NCBI RefSeq assembly: GCF_033118175.1
Contig: NC_083698.1
Coordinates: forward strand, 71,269,001 to 71,333,000
DNA from: Dama dama
Taxonomy: Eukaryota; Chordata; Mammalia; Artiodactyla; Cervidae
Direction: 5' to 3'
DNA: 64,000 bases
Of this stretch, positions 1 to 10,950 are shown in pieces (positions within the stretch are counted from its first letter, which is position 1; every line of letters starts with the position of its first letter). A model generated the notes under the pieces. The model was not told the origin of the DNA. It worked only from the letters and a program-made list of their open reading frames with translations, and searched no databases. The position numbers were made by a program, and so were the translations under genes.

Positions 1-252
1 CAGTTTTTTGTTACCTTGTACACTGTTCAGAACCATTCCTGCCATGTCCTCTGGGAAGAATGGGCCAACCTGCAGGAACCACCTTCTCCGCCCTCCTCAT
101 CCTTGCCTTGGTAATGTGAAAAGCAGGCGATCAGACTCCTCACTTTCTTCCTACACCATCTTCCCTGTGCTTCTGCCCTTTCAGTGCATCCTTTCCCTTG
201 ACTGTAAAATCAGGAGGGATGTTAGGGAGACCAAGTGAGTTCAGGATGTGAA
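1..252. other. Unassigned sequence
   Basis: No repeat family, exon or RNA gene is recognised here. A short open frame at 8-238 on the plus strand has no recognisable domain and its composition gives no sign of coding. Confidence 0.5.
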
Positions 253-370
253 CGGACTTCGCTGATGGTCTAGTGGTTAAGACACTGTGTTTCCAGTGCA
301 GAAGGTGTGGATTTGATCCCTGATCAAGGAACTAAGACCCCACATGCTATGTGGTGCAGCCAGAAAAAAG
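253..370 (+). mobile_element. CHR-type tRNA-Glu-derived SINE
   Basis: The copy starts with the CHR head (GGACTTC..TGGT..AGTGGTTAAGAC), which contains a box A-like motif. It has a degenerate box B (GGATTTGATCC), continues through CTAAGACCCCACATGC and ends in an A-rich tail. The orientation is plus. It is old and diverged. The 3' flank resembles the flank of the second copy near 0.95 kb. Confidence 0.75.
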
Positions 371-401
371 AAAATGAACTTCAGAACAATGCTTGACCCT
401 A

Positions 402-450
402 TTCATTCAGTAAATATTTACTGAGCATCTACTATGCCCTAGGGACAGAG
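402..450 (-). repeat. L2-type LINE 3'-end fragment
   Basis: The run TTCATTCAGTAAATATTTAC, followed by TGAGCATCTACTATGCCC, matches the familiar L2 3'-end motif of mammals (ATTTATTGAGCACCTACTATGTGCC). The orientation follows the usual convention and is uncertain for such a short piece. Confidence 0.5.
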
Positions 451-937
451 ACCAGACCCAGTCTTCTGCGTTCGGTGGCCAAATGGACCTGCCAACATTC
501 AGTGGTAGAACAGACCTGCCAGCCTCCCTGGATTCTGGAAGCACCTAAAGGGGGCACTGGCTTTATCCACTGCTACACCCGCAGGGTCTACACAGCTTCC
601 AGCATGCGTCAGCGGCTTGGCACCGTGGAGTCAACGAAAGGCCTAAGGCTGCCGCCCTATGGTTTTGGGTCCCTTGGGCAAAGCTCTGGGACTGTAAATT
701 CCCTTGTGGGTTGCATGTGGGGAGGCTGTTGGCTCGGGGTGGGATCAGCAGGGAAGGGGAGGGTGCAGGGTGGGTTCCACTGGAGGGTGAGATGGGGCTG
801 GATAGGCAGGGCCCACCCACCGATAGCCCTGAAGCTCACGGGGAGACGGGGCTTGGGGCGCACCCACGCCGAACCCCGTGGAGCTCGTGGTCAGGAGGCA
901 GCAGCATCTAGGACAGGACAGGCCATACCGAGAGGGC
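451..937. other. GC-richer unassigned sequence
   Basis: Several overlapping open frames occur on both strands (the longest is 475-969, plus, 164 codons). All are open together and none has a recognisable domain or conserved start context. Base composition explains them better than coding does. Confidence 0.5.
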
Positions 938-1024
938 CAGTGCTTCCAGTGAAGGGCGTGTGGGTTTGAGCCCTGATCAAGGAAGTGAGATTCCACTTGC
1001 CGTGTGGTGCGACCAAAAAAAAGT
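938..1024 (+). mobile_element. CHR-type SINE, 5'-truncated
   Basis: The sequence matches the central and 3' part of the copy at 253-370: GTGGGTTTGAGCCCTGATCA, a diverged CTAAGATCCCAC block, GTGTGGTGCGACC and an A-run. It lacks the SINE head. The similarity to the first copy continues into the 3' flank (GACAATGCCTGACCC), which suggests either a shared insertion context or a local duplication. Confidence 0.65.
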
Positions 1025-1212
1025 GAAGTTTAAGACAATGCCTGACCCAGGGACACACTCAGTAATAATGTTGGCTCTCGGGGATTTCCCTTGTTCTGGT
1101 TCTGATTGGATCTGAAGAAGGGAATGGCAGCACTCAGCCTGGATGGCTGTGTAAACTCTGTTCAAGTTTGTAAGCTGCATGGGGCTAATAAAAATACCCT
1201 CTTTATAGGTTT

Positions 1213-1545
1213 TTGTTGTTGTTCAGTTGCTCAGTCATGTCCGGCTCTTTGTGACTCCATGGCCCACAGCACGCCAGGCTTCCTTGTCCTTCACTGTCCC
1301 CCGGAGTTTGCTCAAACTCATGTCCATTGAGTCGGTGATGCCATCCAACTGTCTCATCCTCTGTCACCCTCTTCTCCTGCCCTCAGTCTTTCCCAGCACC
1401 AGGGTCTTTTCCAATGAGTCAGGTCTTCACATCAGGTGGCCGAAGTATTGGACCTTCAGCTTCAGCATCAGTCCTTCTGGTGAATATTCAAGGTTGATTT
1501 CCTTTAGGATTGACTGGTTTGATCTCCTTGCTGTCCAAGGTTTTA
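1213..1545 (-). mobile_element. BovB (RTE) LINE, 3' end only
   Basis: On the plus strand the sequence reads from the BovB 3' terminus (TTGTTGTTGTTCAGTTGCTC) inward, through the block containing GAGTCGGTGATGCCATCCAA and GGCCGAAGTATTGGACCTTC. The element therefore lies on the minus strand. It is 5'-truncated and keeps only the last ~330 bp of a ~3.2-kb family. It cannot encode endonuclease or reverse transcriptase. Confidence 0.9.
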
Positions 1546-1565
1546 GTTGTCTTTTTCTTCCTTGA

Positions 1566-3786
1566 TTTGCCACATCCCTGATGTTTGGTAATAACACCAA
1601 TATCATTGTTATTAATTCATTTGTCACCTCTCTCCTCCCTCTGTAGGGTATTTTCTGGGCAAACAGAGCCATCAAGCAGACAACCCTCAGTACACATGGA
1701 CATTACCCAGTCCAAGCCTCTGTGTGCCCTCAGAGTGAATGGGAGTCAGCTCAGCCTGCCGGGGACAGTAGGAGGCCCTCCAATGCCACAAGTCATCTGC
1801 TTTCTGAACACATATTAACCTCCGACATAGGATAAACAACTCTTCTTTCCCTTGTGCAAGATATGCCTGATTTCTTCACTTCCTTTGAACAAACTAAATA
1901 ACATCCCTGAGCCCTCCTCCTTTCAGGATGGTGGGAATGTAGTCTTCCCATTCTTGGGGGTCCCACCACCCATCTGGGCTTTACTAAGGACTCTGAGATT
2001 TTTTTTTCAAACTGTTATGAAGAAACATACACAGAGAAAAGGGCACAAAAAATCCTACTGAATCATCACAAAGCAGACACACCCTTGTAACTACTTCCCA
2101 AGCCCAGAAAGGGAACATCAGCAGTGGTCCAGGAGTCCAGGACACCCCCCAGGGTCCACCCTTCCTGTCCCCACAAATAACACTGTCCTGACTGCCAGAG
2201 CCGCCTTCCAGGGCCTTCCTCTGTTGACTTAGTCAGCACCCTGCTGCCCTGGATCACCTCCTACCAAGGCAAGAGTGAGGCGGCTGAGGCTGGTGCCTCA
2301 CAGCCTGCATGGCACCCGAACCCTGAGCCCCCAGAGGAACACACAACTTTCAGCTTTGCCTAGGGATCCTGGAGTGGCCCTCTCTGGGGTGTGGCATGTG
2401 GTGCCAGGCGACAGCAGCCTGCTGCAGGTGTCAGGTGATCTGTATCCCTCTCCCCTCGGCCTTGAAGGGGGTGCATGACTGGGCAGTCCCCCTGCTTCTC
2501 CCATAAGCGAAGGTGCCTGGACTCCTCCTGCCCACACATTCCACGAGGGAGGGCTGGGCCTGTGGGAACCTCGGCAATCCTAGAATTTCACTGATGTCCT
2601 ATAATTTTCAGTCCCTGCGTCTATTTTAGGGGCCTGTTCTCAGAACATGGAGAAGCAAATGTTTTACTGCGTTGCTATGTCAATCTTGAGTGTTGCAGTG
2701 ACAGGCTTCTGGAGGGGAGGGCAGGGTGGAAAACAGGATTTAGGGCTCTGTGGACTTATTTCAAAACCTGTAACTGCCTTAACAACAGTCTTGTGCCTTC
2801 AAGTTTGTTTTATTTTTTCACCAAAAGGAAAACAAAAATGTACTGTGTAACAGTTTGTGTGTGAAATGAGACGAAAGGAGAAATCACTTCAATAGTCAAT
2901 GTTAAAAGAACGTCAGCGATAATTTTAGAGAATATTCAGCATATGTATCATCTATAGAAATGAACTGTCTCCCCGAATTAGGGAATTTTAACATTTTGAT
3001 ATTTATTTTAATATTTTGATATTTATTAATCCAAATCCAGTGATTTGGTTCCAAAATCTATGGCTATCATTCAATGCTACTCTAACTCATCCTGTGAGAC
3101 AAGATAATTTAAATGCAGTTCATTTGGAATCACAGGTTTGTCTTAAGTACCGGCTACAAGATTACATGTCAAGCAGGATGGAGGGCTGGTTCTCTGTTCC
3201 CTCACGAAGCTCCAGGCCTTGTGAATGAAACAGATCACACCCAGTGACCCTCATCTCACGTTCTTCAGGTGAAGTGGGCACCTTGCAGGTGAGTTTAGCA
3301 GCTGGAGGTGGTAGAGGAGACACGCCCTTGTAAGAGGAAGATTCCCTGAGTCTTCGCACTTGGGGGTGGCTTGGAGTGAGGCATATGGAATGTTCTAGAG
3401 TCAGCAGAAGGGCTGCAACAAATAAGAACATTACCAGGTAAGAAGTAGGTTGTTTCTGGATGGAGATGGTAGCCTGGAAGGATTCAAGTAATCACCTGTG
3501 TGGATGGGGGCAGTTTCAGACTGTAGGGCACACACCATGGAGATAGGCCATGGGGCTTAAAGATGTGAAGCTGCAAGCAAGAAATAGGAAATTAGGTAAT
3601 CAGAGGCAAGGATGAGGAGTTTCCCTCTGACTGTGCCTGTTTACTCTTGTTCAATTTCCCCTGGCCTGGAACTGGATTCGTTTTTAGGTAAACCACAAAC
3701 CCAACCAGTCCCAAAGGACTTAGGACTCCCATAGCAACCTCTGGAAGCCTCTTAGGATTCACCAAAAACTGTATACAAAAAGGTGA
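1566..3786. other. 2.2 kb of unassigned sequence
   Basis: No young repeat and no convincing exon is visible. Open frames (for example 2298-2537 on the minus strand) are short, overlapping and featureless. AT-rich sequence lies at about 2860-3060. Confidence 0.5.
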
Positions 3787-3792
3787 TCACAT

Positions 3793-3950
3793 TTGCTGTT
3801 TCGTCGGTAAGTTTTGTCCGACTCTTTTGCAACCTCATAGACTGTAGCCCACCAGGCTCCTCTGTCCGTGGGATTTCCCAGGCAAGAAGTTTGGAGTGGG
3901 TTGCCATTTCCTTTTCCAGGATATCTTCCCAGATCAGGGATTGAACTCTT
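3793..3950 (-). mobile_element. Bov-tA-type SINE, partial
   Basis: The plus strand carries the reverse complement of the Bov-tA body: TTGTCCGACTCTTTTGCAAC, CCCACCAGGCTCCTCTGTCC, AGTGGGTTGCCATTTCC, then CAGGGATTGAAC. The tRNA-derived head beyond the box B region is missing or unrecognisable. The copy is moderately diverged. Confidence 0.85.
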
Positions 3951-4071
3951 ATTCAAAATCTCATTTTCATCTTCCTTAAGTTTAGTGACAAGGCAAAGAA
4001 CAGGAAAAAAATGTAAAGCTGCCAGTTTTAGAAAAAAATAAGACAATCAATATTCACGTAGCGCTTTAAGT

Positions 4072-4284
4072 GTTGCTGTTTAGTAGCTAAGTTGTGTCCA
4101 ACTCTGCGACCACACGGACTGCAGCCCACCAGGCTTCTCTGTTCTTGGGAATTTCCAGGCAAGAATATTGGTGTGGGTTGCCATGCCATCCTCCAGGGCA
4201 TCTTCCTGGACCAGGGATTGAACCCATGTCTCCTATACTGACAGGCAGATTCTTTACCGATGAGCCACCAGGAAGTCCCAGAGT
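4072..4284 (-). mobile_element. Bov-tA SINE with short TSD
   Basis: This is a near full-length reverse-oriented Bov-tA, running from the BovA-derived tail (GTTGCTGTTTAGTAGCTAAG) to the tRNA head (GATGAGCCACCAGGAAGTCC). TTTAAGT at 4065-4071 and again at 4285-4291 is a plausible 7-bp target-site duplication. Confidence 0.9.
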
Positions 4285-4329
4285 TTTAAGTAGTCTTTGA
4301 AAAATTGCAGCCTCACAGTGTCCTTTGAA

Positions 4330-4420
4330 AGTCTTACCTCTTGACTTTATAGCTGAGAGAATTGAGCCTCTGGGATTCTCAATGGACTCCTGAAGGCCAC
4401 AGAGGTGTGTGGATAGAGCT
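4330..4420 (-). repeat. MIR SINE fragment
   Basis: The order ACTTTATAGCTGAGAGAATT, GAGCCTC, then GGCCACAGAGGT follows the reverse-complement MIR core (TTTACAGATGAGGAAACTGAGGC...GGTCACACAG). It is strongly diverged. Confidence 0.45.
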
Positions 4421-5994
4421 TGGGAGGGAATCCTGGGGCTCTGGCATCAGATCTCACACTTGGCGCCACCCTTCAGCTTGTTTGGTCCTCAAACTTCCCC
4501 TAAGGGACCTCTAATTACTAAGGCATCAGGGATTGCACTGGGCAAGCCACTGACGTTTGTCTGAAGTATTTTAGACGACTATGATTTGTTTGACAAAATT
4601 CTTGTGAATAGGGCATTCACTCCGTAATTCTTATGGGATTATTTTGAGGTTTTGAATTGAAGGGATTATATTATGACCAGAGTCCTCCTGAGAAAACTGT
4701 AAACATTTAGACGTGACCTCCTGGAGCCTGCTGTCCTTTGGGATGTTTGGTGGCGGGAGGGCGGTGTGGAGATAAGGGAACTGGTAAGGGCTCACAGGGG
4801 TCATCCTAGGCCTCGGCACCCGTGGCGTTACAGTGACCTTGGCAGGAATTCCACCTGCTGTTGTGTCATTTGAGTGGCCACCAGCAAGCGGCTCTCTCTT
4901 GCTCTGTTCTGTGGGGTTAATTCCCTGCCCGGATCATGTCACAGGGCCTTTTGAGAGGGTTGTGGGGAGACTCCCACAGGGCTTTGTGCGGGTGCCTCTC
5001 AAAGGTGGTGTCTCAGTGAGGACTGTGATGGAAGACAGTGAGGCAGCTGGCAGAGGGGCTGGGTGGATATGAGGGTCCCACGTTCCCACCAAGCCTCAGG
5101 GAACAGGGCGGCAGTCTGGAAATGTCACTCCAGGGTTGGCGGGTCCTGGGCAAGGGGAGTCCTGCCCCCTCGTCACCCACATCACTGAGGAGGGGCCCCT
5201 CCCAGGAGTGGGGCCCAGGGACAGTGGGCCACAGAAGCAGCTGGGGATGAGCCCAACCGAGCCCTTAGCTCCCGAGGACCCGGGTGGGTCAGGATGGCCT
5301 GCACAGAACAAATGCAGTATCCACTGGTGCCAGCCCCCTCCAGACGTGGTCACCATCACCTGCTTCCCACTGCAACCATGTTCCTGAGAAGGCCACGTTA
5401 TTGCCCCTTCAAGTTGAGGACACAGCCTGTACTTGCCCCAGGTTCCGAGTGGCGGTGACTGATGTGGGCCTCAGCTCTGATATTCTTCTCAGTGTGGAAC
5501 CACTGATTGTACCTCGAGGCTCCCTCTCGGTGTAGGGGGTACAGGAGGCTGGGAGGGGCCCAGGCTGAGCTCCCCACTCTCAGGGGCCTCCACTGACTGA
5601 AGGTGATGGGCCTGATCCCCAGTGCTCTGGTTTTCCAATGTCACTTTGCTCTCCACCCCTCCTCAGAGAGGGACTGGAGGCCAGGAGATGAACCTGGTCC
5701 CTGTCCACCTTCCCGAGGTCATTCTAGGCTCAGACACAGCTCCCTCCTCAGTAAAGTGTGACTGGGGACCCTCTCGGAACAAAGCCAGTTTAACAAAACC
5801 ATAGAGAGGGGGGCTGAGGCAGACCGCACAGGGTGGGATGGCTTTAAGTCTGGACATTGCAGCATGTGGTATATGCTTATCAATTTTAGGAAGCTGATAA
5901 AATCCTCAGTCACCCAAGATGGGAAATGAGTAACTCCAGCCTCAGGGCAATGGCATAGGCACACCAGACAATCCCATGTTTTTATTTTTCATAT
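4421..5994. other. Unassigned sequence
   Basis: The stretch is fairly GC-rich and free of recognised young repeats. Open frames at 5038-5535 (plus) and 5096-5359 (minus) overlap one another and show no domain, signal peptide or splice-site pair that I can defend. Confidence 0.45.
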
Positions 5995-6240
5995 TTAAAA
6001 AAAAATTTATCTTATTTTTGGCTGTGCTGGGTCTTTGTTGCTCTGCGAGGTCTTTTTCTAGTTGCAGCTAGAAGGGGCTACTCTCTTGTTGCCCTGGCTT
6101 CTCCTGTGGAGCAAGGGCTCTAGAGCCTCACAAGCTCAGTTGTTGTGGCTCATGGGTTTAGTTGTTCCATGGCATGGAGGACCCTAGGACTCAGGCCAGG
6201 GATAAACCTGTGTTCCCTGACTGGCAGGTGGATTCTCAAG
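5995..6240 (-). mobile_element. CHR-2-type SINE
   Basis: The plus strand reads poly-T/A-rich tail, TTTTTGGCTGTGCTGGGTCT, CTAGTTGCAGC, GGGGCTACTC, a CTCTAGAGCC block, then the degraded tRNA head (CAGGGATAAACC..CTGGCAGGTGGATTCTCAA). This is the standard order of a reverse-oriented CHR-2 SINE. It is diverged and its head is incomplete. Confidence 0.85.
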
Positions 6241-6344
6241 GCTTGAGGTGGCTGCAAACACAAGTAGAACATGATGCCTTCCAGATATCTTGTCACCCAG
6301 AGGGAAAGGCAGAATAAGTGCATGAATCCCACTTAAAAAGTGAG

Positions 6345-6478
6345 ATTTTGGCAGTGGGAGGGAGGCTCTAGATGGAGGGGACATCAATACACTTATGGCC
6401 AATTCATGTTGTATTGCAGAAATCAACACAACATTGTAAATGTGATTATCTTCCAATTAAAAATAAATTTTAAAAAAT
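6345..6478 (+). mobile_element. Ruminant L1 3' UTR
   Basis: GTGGGAGGGAGGCTC, GGAGGGGACATC, CCAATTCATGTTGTATTGCA, AACACAACATTGTAAATG and a terminal CCAATTAAAAATAAATTTT are the characteristic 3' end of ruminant L1. Only about 130 bp is present and it is severely 5'-truncated. Confidence 0.85.
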
Positions 6479-6587
6479 GTTTTGATTGTCTAGCATCCTT
6501 GATCAGTGAGTTTTCATTTCTCATTGTCATGATGAACCCAAGGATTTTAAAGTAAGTGGTGTGTCTGATCCATAGAAGTATTTTATT

Positions 6588-6668
6588 TTTGATACTCAAG
6601 TTGTTCCTTCTTTGACCACTGGAAGCCCCTTCAAGTTGGGTTTTTCACCTTTTGACCTGCCCTTCACA
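6588..6668 (-). repeat. L1M-type LINE fragment
   Basis: TACTCAAGTTGTTCC, CTTTGACCACTGGAAGCCCC and a following CTTTTGACCTGCCC resemble the old mammalian L1 3' region that also occurs around 37.2 kb in this window (GCTCAAATTGCTCAG, GGTCACTGGGAAC). The assignment is by that similarity. Confidence 0.5.
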
Positions 6669-7110
6669 GTCTCTAACAGCTTCCAGTTTTCAAGGAAGAT
6701 CAGATGTTCCAGACCCAACTCAGGCCAAGAATGAGTTATTGTCTCAGGCATCTTAGTGCCAGTTGATGGGAAATAAGAATTCAAGAGCACAGTCTGGGTA
6801 TATCCAAGTCACTATGCCAAATCTCCATGGCCACCATTTCCACCAGCAGTTCTAAAGCTTTTAGACTAGGACAGTCACCATGGAAGAACCTCTTGAAATG
6901 CACATTACTGGGCCCCCCTCTCAGAAGCTCTAATTCAGAAGATCAGGGTTCAATCTGTGCTCTGAACATGCTCCTCAGTAGTTCTCATGAACTGTCATTT
7001 AGAAGTTAGCTGCAGCAGGAAGGACCCAAAAAGGGACCTTTGCCGGTGAGGTAATGTGTAGGAGGTTTTCTTTTTGACCTTTCAGAGAAGCAAACATTCT
7101 ACAAGATTAC
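6669..7110. other. Unassigned sequence
   Basis: Nothing recognisable is seen between the L1M fragment and the next SINE. Confidence 0.5.
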
Positions 7111-7121
7111 CAATAGTCACT

Positions 7122-7329
7122 GACTTCCCTGGTGGCTCAGAAGGCAAAAGAATCTGCCTGCAATTCGGGAGACCCAGGTTCAATCCCTGGGTTGGGAAGA
7201 CCCCCTGGAGAAGGGAACAGCTACCCACTCCAGTATTCTTGCCTGGAGAATCCCCATGACCAGAGGAGCCTAGTGGGCTACAGTCCATGGGGTTGCAAAG
7301 AGTTGGACACGACTGAATGACAAGCACAT
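7122..7329 (+). mobile_element. Bov-tA SINE with 11-bp TSD
   Basis: This is a full-length plus-strand Bov-tA: tRNA-Glu-like head (GACTTCCCTGGTGGCTCAG), box B-like GGTTCAATCCC, AAGGGAACAGCTACCCACTC, GAGGAGCCTAGTGGGC and the end GAGTTGGACACGACTGAATG. CAATAGTCACT at 7111-7121 and CAACAGTCACT at 7330-7340 form an 11-bp TSD with one mismatch. Confidence 0.95.
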
Positions 7330-7340
7330 CAACAGTCACT

Positions 7341-8492
7341 ACATACAGTATTTTATGCCGATCCTCGAGACAGCGTTTCAGAAAATGTTCTCTCTCCTGA
7401 GATATTTTCCTTTTTCCAGGTTTCCTGGAATGGTGAGAGAGGTGAACAATTTATTGCTTTCTTTCAAAATCCACAGTTTGCTTATCGTCTCAAACCATCC
7501 TGAATGTATTTATGAATGAGGTGACAATCTTGAGATATAGACATGGTTTTGAGACAGCTTTCTCAACAAAAACAAGGGGAAATTTTTAGAATGAAAATCC
7601 ATCTAACTCCTGCGGTTTGGTTTGATGAAAGTCTCACTGAAAAATCAAACCCACACATCCGCCTTACGTGGAAGGGGGAACACAGAACTGAGGGGCCCCC
7701 CAGCATGGCTGACTTTCCCATCACTCTGGTCTCCATGGGGCTGCCTGGGAAGTTATGGATTTGTAGTCATTTCTGTTTCCAGTGTTTTGGTTGTTTTTTT
7801 TTTTTTTTTTTGGCTGCTTCAAAATCCAGAAACATACAAGGTCTTCTCCCTTAGTGTGGGATTCTCCCGGAGATGAGAAAAGGGCCAGCCAGGACCCTCT
7901 AATTATGAAACCTCAGCAGACTGAAGGACATTTTAGAGACTGAAATAGGCCAGCTGGTGGGAGACTGTGGTATGGGATGTGCCCTCCCTCCCTGACTAAG
8001 GCATGGGACTGCTGCCCACCAGGGAACCTTTCAAGAGCAGCTTCTTTCTCAACAGTGAGAAAAGGACATCTATTCCGGGTTTGGGGGCATGAGATGTGGA
8101 AGACAGAATTTTCAGAAACTCAAAAGTATACTCTGAAATGAAGACTGTTTCTGGAAATGAAGATAGTTGGGGTCTGCGCTGTGAGCTCTTTCAGAGCAGA
8201 AATGAGAATAGGGTTTTTCTTTTTAGTCACTTTTGCTTGATTTGGCAGGGGGAGGGCGCTGTAAGTGCCTGCAGAGCTAATAATATAGCACCTGCTCAGT
8301 AACTGCTGAAGAAATTAACAAACAAATAAATGCTCCTTCTCTTCATTCATAATTAAACCCTTAGGTGAAGCTGGCCAGGACCCTCTCAGCAACATGATGT
8401 GACCTACTCATGGACACTCGCATGACCTGAAGCCCCTTTCTCTAACACTGTGTTTGCTTTTAACAGTGTCTTAACAAAATGCCTTCAGATTG
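7341..8492. other. Unassigned sequence with a long T-run
   Basis: A homopolymer T-run lies at about 7794-7811 with no recognisable element or target duplication beside it. The rest carries no identifiable repeat or exon. Confidence 0.5.
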
Positions 8493-8784
8493 CTGTTGTT
8501 CAGTTGCTAAGTCACGTCTGACTCTTCGAGACCCCATGGACTGCAGCACACCAGGCCCCCCTATCTTTCACTATCACCCGGAGTTTGGTCAAACTCATGT
8601 CCATTGAGTCAGTGATGCCATCCAAGCATCTCATCCTCTGCCGCCCCCTTCTCCTCTTGCCCTCAGTCTTTCCCAGCATGTTTTCCAATGAGTCAGCTCT
8701 TTACATCAGATGGCCAAAGTATTGGAGCTTCAACTTCATCACCAGTCCTTCCAATGAATCTTTAGGACTGATTTCCTTTAGAGA
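8493..8784 (-). mobile_element. BovB LINE 3' end, internally deleted
   Basis: A reverse-oriented BovB 3' terminus (TTGCTGTTGTTCAGTTGCTA). It carries the usual GTCAGTGATGCCATCCAAGC and AGTATTGGAGCTTCAAC landmarks. A few bases usually found between CCCAGCAT and TTTTCCAATGAGTCAG are missing. It is 5'-truncated and abuts the next SINE. Confidence 0.9.
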
Positions 8785-8793
8785 ATGAAGACT

Positions 8794-9049
8794 TTTATTT
8801 ATTTGTTCCTTTTTGGTTGCACTGGGCCTTCGTGGCTGTGGTGGTCTTTCTGTAGTTGTGGTGAGGGTAGCTGCAGCGCGTGGGCTGAGTAGTTGTGGCT
8901 CCGGGGTCCTCGAATGCACAGGCGTCAGCAGCCGTGGCACACAGGCTTTGTTGCTCCCTGGCGTGTGGAATCTTCCTGGACCAGGGATGGAACCCGTGTC
9001 CCCTGCGTTGGCAGGCAGATTCTTATCCACTGTACCAACAGGGCAGTCC
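8794..9049 (-). mobile_element. CHR-2 SINE with TSD
   Basis: Reverse-oriented CHR-2: TTTTATTTATTTGTTCC tail, TTTGGTTGCACTGGGCC, GCGTGTGGAATCTTCC, CAGGGATGGAACC, and the head complement TATCCACTGTACCAACAGGG. TGAAGACT occurs at 8786-8793 and again at 9050-9057 as a perfect 8-bp target duplication. The left copy overlaps the end of the BovB, so the SINE landed at the edge of the older BovB. Confidence 0.93.
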
Positions 9050-9057
9050 TGAAGACT

Positions 9058-10004
9058 ATTTAGATAAGGCACTCCCCATGAAGTGGCAACATCACAGGGC
9101 AAAGCCAAAGCTAAGGAAGTGAAGGCCCCGAGCAAGGCCACTGAGTGGGAAGCAGCTGCCGACTCCAGAGAGGTGGGGCCCTGGGCCAGGGAAAGGCGGC
9201 GGGAAAGACAACCGCTTTCCTGTTCTCCCTTGTACTGTTATCAACTCCGTTTGGATTTCCCACGAGCTTAGCTGGTCCAGAGGGAGAATCTATTTTAACA
9301 TGTGCCCAAATCAAAGCCACCACTTGGCCAGCCCTTCCTCAGAGACAGACCGCAGTGCTTTGCTGGCAGCTCCATGCGCTGTGGGTGGTTCCCGTCATGA
9401 AGCTGAGTCCACAGGCCTCTGGCCGTGCAGAGGAACGGTGATGTTCGGCTCCACGGGCACTTGGGGACCCACTGTTCCCAGTCTCACCAGCTCGCTTCTC
9501 CGTACCAGGAGGTTCATACTCTCCTCAGCGTCCAAACAGGCACGGTCCCTACTGGCTGACTCCTATGGGGACACTACAATTATTGCCCTTTTTGGGAGCA
9601 GAGGGCCCCCCAATGGGCTCTTTCTGATACTGACTGGAGTGCCATCATATGACTGAGCCTCCTCAGTCTCCCGCAATCCGTGGACTTACAGAAGGGCTTC
9701 CCTGCCTTTGGGTGGCATTTTCTGCTTTCCTGAGGTTACTGCACAGGGACACGCTTCCTCAATGGTCACCTCAGATTGGCTGCGTTCAGGGAGCTGAGGA
9801 GAACAGGTATAGAATAGGGACTCTGATGTTTGTTATTCAAGACACAGGCTCAGAGTCCCTCCTAAGGAGGGGCGCACTCTGGGATTCCAAGGCAGGCCTG
9901 AGAGTGTGGAATACAAGGTAATTATTACATTGAGGTTGTCTCCTTTTATTTCCAGTTTATTGAGCACTTTTTTAATCATGAAAAAACTTTGCATGTGTAC
10001 AATG
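9058..10004. other. Unassigned sequence
   Basis: Open frames at 9145-9656 (plus) overlap in different phases and have no recognisable domain. No repeat family was identified. Confidence 0.45.
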
Positions 10005-10203
10005 CAGACGCTTCAGTCATGTCTGACTCTTTGCAACCCTATGGACTGTAGCCCACCAGGCTTCTCTGTCCATGGAATTTTCCAGGCAAGAATACTGGAG
10101 TGGGTTGCCATCTCCTCCTCCAGGCATCTTCCTGACTCAGGGACTGAACCTGTGTATCCTTCATTGCAATTGGATTCGTTACCACTGTGTCATCGGGGAA
10201 GCA
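10005..10203 (-). mobile_element. Bov-tA SINE
   Basis: Reverse-oriented Bov-tA: CTTCAGTCATGTCTGACTCT, CCACCAGGCTTCTCTGTCC, AATACTGGAGTGGGTTGCC, CAGGGACTGAACC, then the head complement. No clear target duplication was found. Confidence 0.9.
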
Positions 10204-10239
10204 CCCGCAAAGACTGAGTTTTGGCAAATGCTTATCTAA

Positions 10240-10948
10240 TCAGTTGAGACAGTCATGTTGTGTTTTTAATTCATCCTGTTAATGAGGTTATTACATTGAA
10301 TGATTTTCATATCCTGAACCCTTCTTATATCCCAGGACTAAATCTCAATCATGGTGTAAGTTTCTCTTAATATGTTGATGAATTTGATTTGCTACTATTT
10401 GTTCGAGAATTTTTGAATCAGTATTCATAGTGGACACTGGTCGGTAGTTTTCATTTCTTGTAGTATGTTTGGCTTTGTTGTCAGGCTAATGTTGGCCTTA
10501 TATAATGAGTTAGGAAATGTTCCTTCTTCAATTTTTCTGAAGAGTTTGAGAAGAATTTGTGTTAGTTCTTTAAATGTTTGGAAGAATTCACCTGTGAAGC
10601 CATCTGGTGCTGAGTCTTTCTTTGTTGGAAGGTTTTGTTAGTGATTCAATCTCCTTACTAGTTATATGTCTGTTCAGATTTTCTCTCTCTTCATCATTCA
10701 GTCTTGGTTGGTTGGTAGGTCGTATGATTCTAGGAATATGTTTTGTCTAGGTTATCCCATTTGCTGGTAAATAATTGTTCACAGTATTCTCTTATAATTC
10801 TTTTTATTCCTATAAAATTGGACATAATAGCCTCTTTTCTGTTTCTGCTTTTAGTTATTTGAGTTTTCTCTCTCTCACTCTCTTTGTCAATTTAACCAAA
10901 AGTTTGTCATTTTATTGATTTAACTAACCCTTGGTTTCATTGATTTTC
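10240..10948 (-). pseudogene. L1 ORF2 fragment (RT N-terminal region), decayed
   Basis: On the minus strand this stretch matches the mammalian L1 ORF2 region leading into and covering the first part of reverse transcriptase. On the plus strand the typical antisense phrases are TATCCCAGGACTAAATC, GAATGATTTTCATATC, AAGCCATCTGGTGCTGAG and TCATTTTATTGATTTAACT. The stretch is broken by stops and indels and no long frame survives. It is followed immediately by a Bov-tA at 10951. It cannot encode an active enzyme. Confidence 0.8.
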
Positions 10949-10950
10949 CA

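Noticed and set aside
7794..7811. Long T-run as evidence of another reverse-strand retrocopy
   Set aside because: No target duplication could be found and the adjacent sequence has no recognisable boundary.
9145..9656. Overlapping plus-strand frames as a small gene
   Set aside because: The frames are in different phases, lack domains and are not linked by plausible splice sites.
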